In this document: in pieces, positions 31,828-35,711 of the stretch | How the letters are laid out: every line of letters starts with the position of its first letter | Position numbering within the stretch: position 1 is the stretch's first letter | NCBI RefSeq assembly: GCF_022063185.1 | Contig: NZ_CP091922.1 | Span: 1 to 35,711 of the forward strand | Direction of reading: 5' to 3' | DNA: 35,711 nt | DNA from: Nostoc sp. UHCC 0870 | GTDB lineage: Bacteria > Cyanobacteriota > Cyanobacteriia > Cyanobacteriales > Nostocaceae | Translations under genes and position numbers: made by a program | The notes under the pieces: model-generated | What the model was told of the DNA's origin: nothing | Seen by the model: only the letters and a program-made list of their open reading frames with translations | Databases searched by the model: none

Positions 31828-34800
31828 ATGTCACCATTACAACAATTTAATAACTCGCTTCAGCATCAACAATTAACTACTAAACGTGTTGAAGCATTAG
31901 AGGTAGAACCAGGGCTTGTTAAAGCTAATAAAATCAAGTTCGCGTTTAACGCGACTGGAAGAAATAAAGACTGGGATTTTAAAAAGCTGTCGGCTAACTT
32001 CCAAGACGTAGAAGGCACTCTAGAAGATGTTCAACAGCATATCAAAGCAGGTCACGCCATCTGTGCTGGATTGTTAGGTGGTCAATGGCGCAGTAAGGTC
32101 AACGTCATCGGTTCTCACTGGCTACTACTTGACATCGATAATTCTGATATCGCCCGTGATGCCTATGGTAAGCCAATACTGGATGAAAACGGCAATTCCA
32201 TCAAGGTTTACACTCCACAATTAACTATTGAAGAAGCCCTAACCCATCCCTTCATCCAAAAACACTGCGCTTTAATGTACACCACTGTCAGTCACAGACC
32301 CGACTGGCATAAATTTAGGTTAGTTTTTCCTCTCCCCCAATATGTTGAGGGTGCTGACACTGTAGAAGCTTGTACACGCTTCCTGATGCAGCAGTTACCC
32401 CATGACCCAGCCTGTAAAGATGCCAGCCGGGTTTTTTATGGCAACACTGAAGCAGAATTTCTCCTGGTCAATCCCGAAGCCACTTTACCAGATGAGTGGG
32501 TCACTGAAGCAATTGCGATCGCCCAAAGGGAAAGGGAAGAGTACCAGCAGCGCATCCAAGAAATTGAGTCACGCCGTCAACAGTTCCGCGAGATTTCCGA
32601 CACTGAAGGCTGGGACACTGACCAACTAATCCAACAAGCACTTTCATTTATCCCATCACGCACAATAGGCAGTGGCAACTACGAAGAATGCCGCCAAGTG
32701 CTGATGGCATTGGTTAACCACTACGGGGCAACGGATGCCGAAATCATCGCTGAAAAGTGGTCGCCCAGCATTAAGGGTACAACCTGGAACATTCGCGCCA
32801 AGATTCGCAGTTTTAGACGTGGTGGAATTACGATCGCAACGCTGTTCCACATTGCCAAACAGTACGGCTTTAAATTCCCACAACGGCAGTATGAACCATA
32901 TCAGCCCCTTAAAGAACTAATTAGCCGCGAACAGTGGGAGCTAGGACGAGTCAGAGAAGATTTGACCAGCTTCCAAAATTTATTAAAGCAGGCACTTGCA
33001 CCTTTTGAGCCAATCTTTAAAGGTTTTGGCAAATCGCAATCAGTACCGCCACAGCCAAAAGCTAATACAAGAGCCTCTACACCCAAGGTTATTATCTACA
33101 GTCCCGGCAATATCCCGCATAAAACCGAGGTCACAAAAGATATTAGAATCCAGTGCCAGCCTGAAGAACATATCCCCGCTTGGCTAGAAGCTGTCTCCAA
33201 AGGCTGGACACACATTTTAGATAATTCCCACCCAGGACTCGGCAAATCTTACAATGCTGGACAACTGACAGCTGCCCTTTTCGGCGTTGATAAACTAATT
33301 TACCAGGATGCCAACCACAGAAACCCATCTACACTGCCCATCGAGGCTAATTTTGTTGACCTACCCGTGCGAAATAACGGTTTTAAACTTGATCCCACCC
33401 GCCAAACTCCTTTAGGTGAGGACTTCCAACTCTGGACTAAACCCGGTGAAACTGCCGACACTGATGGCAATTGTCACAGAACTTATTTATTTAACGCATT
33501 TCGTAACAAAAACTTTAGCAGCTTAGATTTTGAGGAAAGCGACATTAGCCCCATCTGTAATGGCTGTACCCTGAAAAACCAATGCCGTTTCGCCAGTGGT
33601 GACGGTTACGGCTTCCGCTTCCAAAAACGCACAGCTATTCACGCATTCCGAGAACTCAGAGCGCACCCTGATTCTACCCCTACTGATTTAATCAATGTTG
33701 CTGACCAAGCTTTAACTGTGGGTCGCATTTGGGAAGAAGCTGGCACACTAATTAAACCCGTGCGTTCCCTCCAGGTCAATCTCGCTGATTTTGAAAAAAC
33801 TGTTGGCAAACTGGGACTATCAGCACCTTCACTGCTAGTTCAACTACAGCCTGTTATTCAAGCTTTACACCCACTGTTCACCCAAGATATTAAGTCTCCT
33901 GACCGCTATGGCTTTAATGATACCAGTATCCGGTCAATGCTGCCCCCATTCCCATCTGATTTAGATATTGAGGCTGTACGCCAAGCTTTAGAACCTGATT
34001 TAAAATTCCTGGAAGATTTAGACACTCTTGATGTTAACCAAGATAGGCAACTTAAAAAAAGTGCTGCCGCCCGTTATGCTGCTAAACGTGTGACTAGGGA
34101 CAGCGCACGTAATGCTGGTAAGGAATTTTTAGATTTACCCTTGTTTTGGCTACCTGATTTCCTGGAAGCCTGGAAAGGTAACGGTGCTTTTACCTGTTCC
34201 TGGGGTGTGTTGAGCATTTATCGTAAAAACCCCAAGCATATTGATTTGGTCAACTCTGCCCAATTTAATATTTTTCTGGATGCTACACTCACAAAGAGCC
34301 GGTTGAAATTCAAACTCGGTAGTTCTGACCCGGTTTTAGTGATTGAACAAGAACGCCCAGACTATGGCAATTTATCTGTAATTAATGTCACTGGTCTAGG
34401 TAAACTGCCTAAGTACCGCTCCCCTTCCTTAATAGCCCGTGTCAATGCCCTCAAGGAAGCTTTGGCCAAACTGCATTCGCAATTGGGCATTCTTGACTGG
34501 AAGGCGATTGCTGATACTGCCACTGACCGCCGGGAATATGGTCATTTTGTTGATGGTCGCGGTGTTAATAGATTTAGTGAGGCTGACGCGATCGCCAGCT
34601 TTGGCATTCCCTATCAAAATATTGGTGTGTTGGCAGCAGAATATCAGGTGATGACAGGGCAACCAGTCAACCTGGACGACCCCAACAGCACTTTCCAAAA
34701 GGATATCACTGAGTTGCTAAAAGCTGAAATTCTCCAAGAAATTGGGCGATTACGTTCTCACCGTCGCCCCACTGAGGAACTTAGTTTCTACTTCTGTGCT

Positions 34801-35370
34801 GATTATGACCTGAGTTTCTTAGCTGACCATCTCCCCAATGTGAAGTTACAGAGCATTGATACCTGCCAATTATGCCCGGAAGCTGGTACTGCTTCTCAGC
34901 AAACCGGACACGCTATCGTCAACGCTTTTACCCAATTGTGGCAGTCCAAGCAGAAATTTACCCAAACTGCGATCGCCAAAATCATAGGCATTAGCCAGGA
35001 ATGGGTGAGCAAATTTACCAAACGCTGGGGGGGTTGGTTTAAGTTTAGAAAATTATTACTCCTGCTATTAGACAGTCTTCATAGCGATAGTAATAAAAAT
35101 CTCCCAGACTTGACGGATGATGAAATGTGGTTCGCCAGTGAATACTTCCCAACGTTATGCCAACACCCCGAATCACCACCAGAAGCCCTGTTAAATGATG
35201 TGGCTCAAGTTGTCACAACCATTGGTAATCGGGCAATGCAGCGAATTTTACACGAATGTACCCCCCAAGTTAGGGCTAATCTGCTGATGATTGTACTGAG
35301 TTGTTTGCCCAGCGAAGTTTACTCAAATGAGTCCATTCAAAGAGCAATAACTCCGATGCAACAGACCTAA
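31828..35370 (+). CDS. Plasmid replication protein, CyRepA1 type (primase-polymerase plus helicase)
   Basis: AGGAGG lies about 9 nt before the ATG. The 1180-aa protein has an N-terminal primase-polymerase-like domain (WLLLDIDNSD with Asp102 and Asp104; SHRPDWHKFRLVFPLP), a PriCT-like helical part near 255-355 (LVNHYGATDAEIIAEKWSPS), then a superfamily 2 helicase: Walker A HPGLGKS at about 468-474, a four-cysteine set Cys549, Cys577, Cys580, Cys586 that could hold an Fe-S cluster, WEEAG as a box II-like motif, LDATLTKSRLKF as motif III-like and LQEIGRLRSHR as motif VI. The end carries a helix-turn-helix (TAIAKIIGISQEWVSKFTKR). I recall this layout for CyRepA1 proteins that drive large cyanobacterial plasmids. 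Three HIP1 sites occur here. Confidence 0.88.
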   Translation: MSPLQQFNNSLQHQQLTTKRVEALEVEPGLVKANKIKFAFNATGRNKDWDFKKLSANFQDVEGTLEDVQQHIKAGHAICAGLLGGQWRSKVNVIGSHWLLLDIDNSDIARDAYGKPILDENGNSIKVYTPQLTIEEALTHPFIQKHCALMYTTVSHRPDWHKFRLVFPLPQYVEGADTVEACTRFLMQQLPHDPACKDASRVFYGNTEAEFLLVNPEATLPDEWVTEAIAIAQREREEYQQRIQEIESRRQQFREISDTEGWDTDQLIQQALSFIPSRTIGSGNYEECRQVLMALVNHYGATDAEIIAEKWSPSIKGTTWNIRAKIRSFRRGGITIATLFHIAKQYGFKFPQRQYEPYQPLKELISREQWELGRVREDLTSFQNLLKQALAPFEPIFKGFGKSQSVPPQPKANTRASTPKVIIYSPGNIPHKTEVTKDIRIQCQPEEHIPAWLEAVSKGWTHILDNSHPGLGKSYNAGQLTAALFGVDKLIYQDANHRNPSTLPIEANFVDLPVRNNGFKLDPTRQTPLGEDFQLWTKPGETADTDGNCHRTYLFNAFRNKNFSSLDFEESDISPICNGCTLKNQCRFASGDGYGFRFQKRTAIHAFRELRAHPDSTPTDLINVADQALTVGRIWEEAGTLIKPVRSLQVNLADFEKTVGKLGLSAPSLLVQLQPVIQALHPLFTQDIKSPDRYGFNDTSIRSMLPPFPSDLDIEAVRQALEPDLKFLEDLDTLDVNQDRQLKKSAAARYAAKRVTRDSARNAGKEFLDLPLFWLPDFLEAWKGNGAFTCSWGVLSIYRKNPKHIDLVNSAQFNIFLDATLTKSRLKFKLGSSDPVLVIEQERPDYGNLSVINVTGLGKLPKYRSPSLIARVNALKEALAKLHSQLGILDWKAIADTATDRREYGHFVDGRGVNRFSEADAIASFGIPYQNIGVLAAEYQVMTGQPVNLDDPNSTFQKDITELLKAEILQEIGRLRSHRRPTEELSFYFCADYDLSFLADHLPNVKLQSIDTCQLCPEAGTASQQTGHAIVNAFTQLWQSKQKFTQTAIAKIIGISQEWVSKFTKRWGGWFKFRKLLLLLLDSLHSDSNKNLPDLTDDEMWFASEYFPTLCQHPESPPEALLNDVAQVVTTIGNRAMQRILHECTPQVRANLLMIVLSCLPSEVYSNESIQRAITPMQQT

Positions 35371-35548
35371 AACAAGAAAGTAACCTAATATAATTTATTG
35401 GTTGTCAATTTCTCCTGAGTTAACTAGTAGCAAAATACGCTCATAACGATGATTTTCTACTTAATCATGAAAGTGAGCTTATTTGACAGTTACTCTTGTA
35501 GGAAAGTTATCAATTTTTTGTTTCTTGTGATGGCAGCGTTAGAAGTCT

Positions 35549-35711
35549 TCACTTATTTGCTTTTTTGTATACGATAATCACTCTATCTAAGTAAAGTTCA
35601 TCCGTTACTACTGAGATGGTTCGTATCAGCTGTGAGCCTTGAACTTCAATGCTATCAGCTATTTTCGTATCACCATCGTCATATCTGAGCTTTTTTTTAT
35701 TAACTTCATCG
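35549..35711 (-). CDS. Hypothetical beta-rich protein, C-terminal part (continues from base 1)
   Basis: On the minus strand this reads DEVNKKKLRYDDGDTKIADS, then IEVQGSQLIRTISVVTDELY and a short tail ending in a TGA at 35551-35549. It joins base 1 in phase: the last two bases of the window start (AG) plus C from 35711 form one Ser codon, giving 510 bases and 169 aa with the N-terminal part at 347-1. The alternating strand pattern near the end fits a lipocalin-like beta structure. Family not recognised. Confidence 0.72.
   Translation of the reverse strand, partial: DEVNKKKLRYDDGDTKIADSIEVQGSQLIRTISVVTDELYLDRVIIVYKKANK

Noticed and set aside
31567..31876. Overlapping short frames on both strands before rep, one with a tail ending CCPRRT that recalls transposase ends
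   Set aside because: The codons overlap the terminator hairpin and neither frame has a start or a motif that I can tie to a transposase family.
1..35711. tRNA, rRNA or intact insertion sequence
   Set aside because: No cloverleaf-like or rRNA-like sequence and no complete transposase frame was noticed on reading both strands, though short fragments could be missed.

Overview
The window reads as a complete circular plasmid of 35,711 bp from a cyanobacterium, most likely a filamentous Nostoc/Anabaena-type strain. The cyanobacterial signs are 13 copies of the HIP1 octamer GCGATCGC, a replication protein of the CyRepA1 type, and many families typical of nostocalean plasmids (DUF6883/DUF4926 pair, ParA with an AGGVAKS loop, relaxase with a Toprim-like tail). 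Circularity is inferred: a minus-strand gene that starts at 347 runs off base 1 and continues in phase from base 35711 to a stop at 35549, giving one 169-codon reading frame. There is no rRNA, tRNA, CRISPR array or intact transposase.

Layout. 0-2 kb: three minus-strand hypothetical genes, two of them with clear signal peptides. 1.9-2.7 kb: a parDE toxin-antitoxin operon followed by a decayed fragment of a second rep gene. 2.7-6.8 kb: mobilization region (ParA-like ATPase and a companion on the minus strand, a likely oriT, then MobC and relaxase on the plus strand). 7.7-12 kb: an A+T-rich, HIP1-free island with a CrfC/YjdA-like dynamin GTPase, an unknown 303-aa protein and a patatin-like lipase in one operon. 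12.2-15.1 kb: a Upf1/DNA2-type helicase gene broken by at least three frameshifts. 15.2-17 kb: the first partition locus, parA and a frameshifted parB that carries two perfect 20-bp palindromes. 17.1-21 kb: accessory genes (DUF6883/DUF4926, hypothetical genes, a truncated HNH gene, a SLATT/DUF4231 two-TM protein) and a short tyrosine recombinase with a perfect inverted repeat just upstream. 21.5-23.6 kb: a second partition-like locus in which a PD-(D/E)XK nuclease-like domain is fused to a ParA ATPase. 23.8-24.5 kb: a LuxR-type response-regulator pseudogene and an array of GTGTCT repeats. 24.5-29.8 kb: an eight-gene minus-strand operon running from a ParM-like actin to a membrane-anchored P-loop ATPase. 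30-31.6 kb: a ribbon-helix-helix protein and small genes on the plus strand. 31.8-35.4 kb: the 1180-aa replication protein (primase-polymerase plus Fe-S-type helicase).

How it fits together. The replicon is copied by the CyRepA1-type protein, can probably be moved in trans by MobC and relaxase from the 4.5-kb oriT-like site, and is kept by ParDE and by up to three segregation-type systems (ParA/ParB, nuclease-ParA fusion, actin). Several partition systems, a second rep fragment and mosaic HIP1 density suggest past fusion of plasmids. The best candidates for undescribed biology are the dynamin-patatin cassette, the nuclease-ParA fusion locus and the actin-to-membrane-ATPase operon. Several conserved genes carry single-base frameshifts; these may be real decay or sequencing indels, and raw reads would decide.
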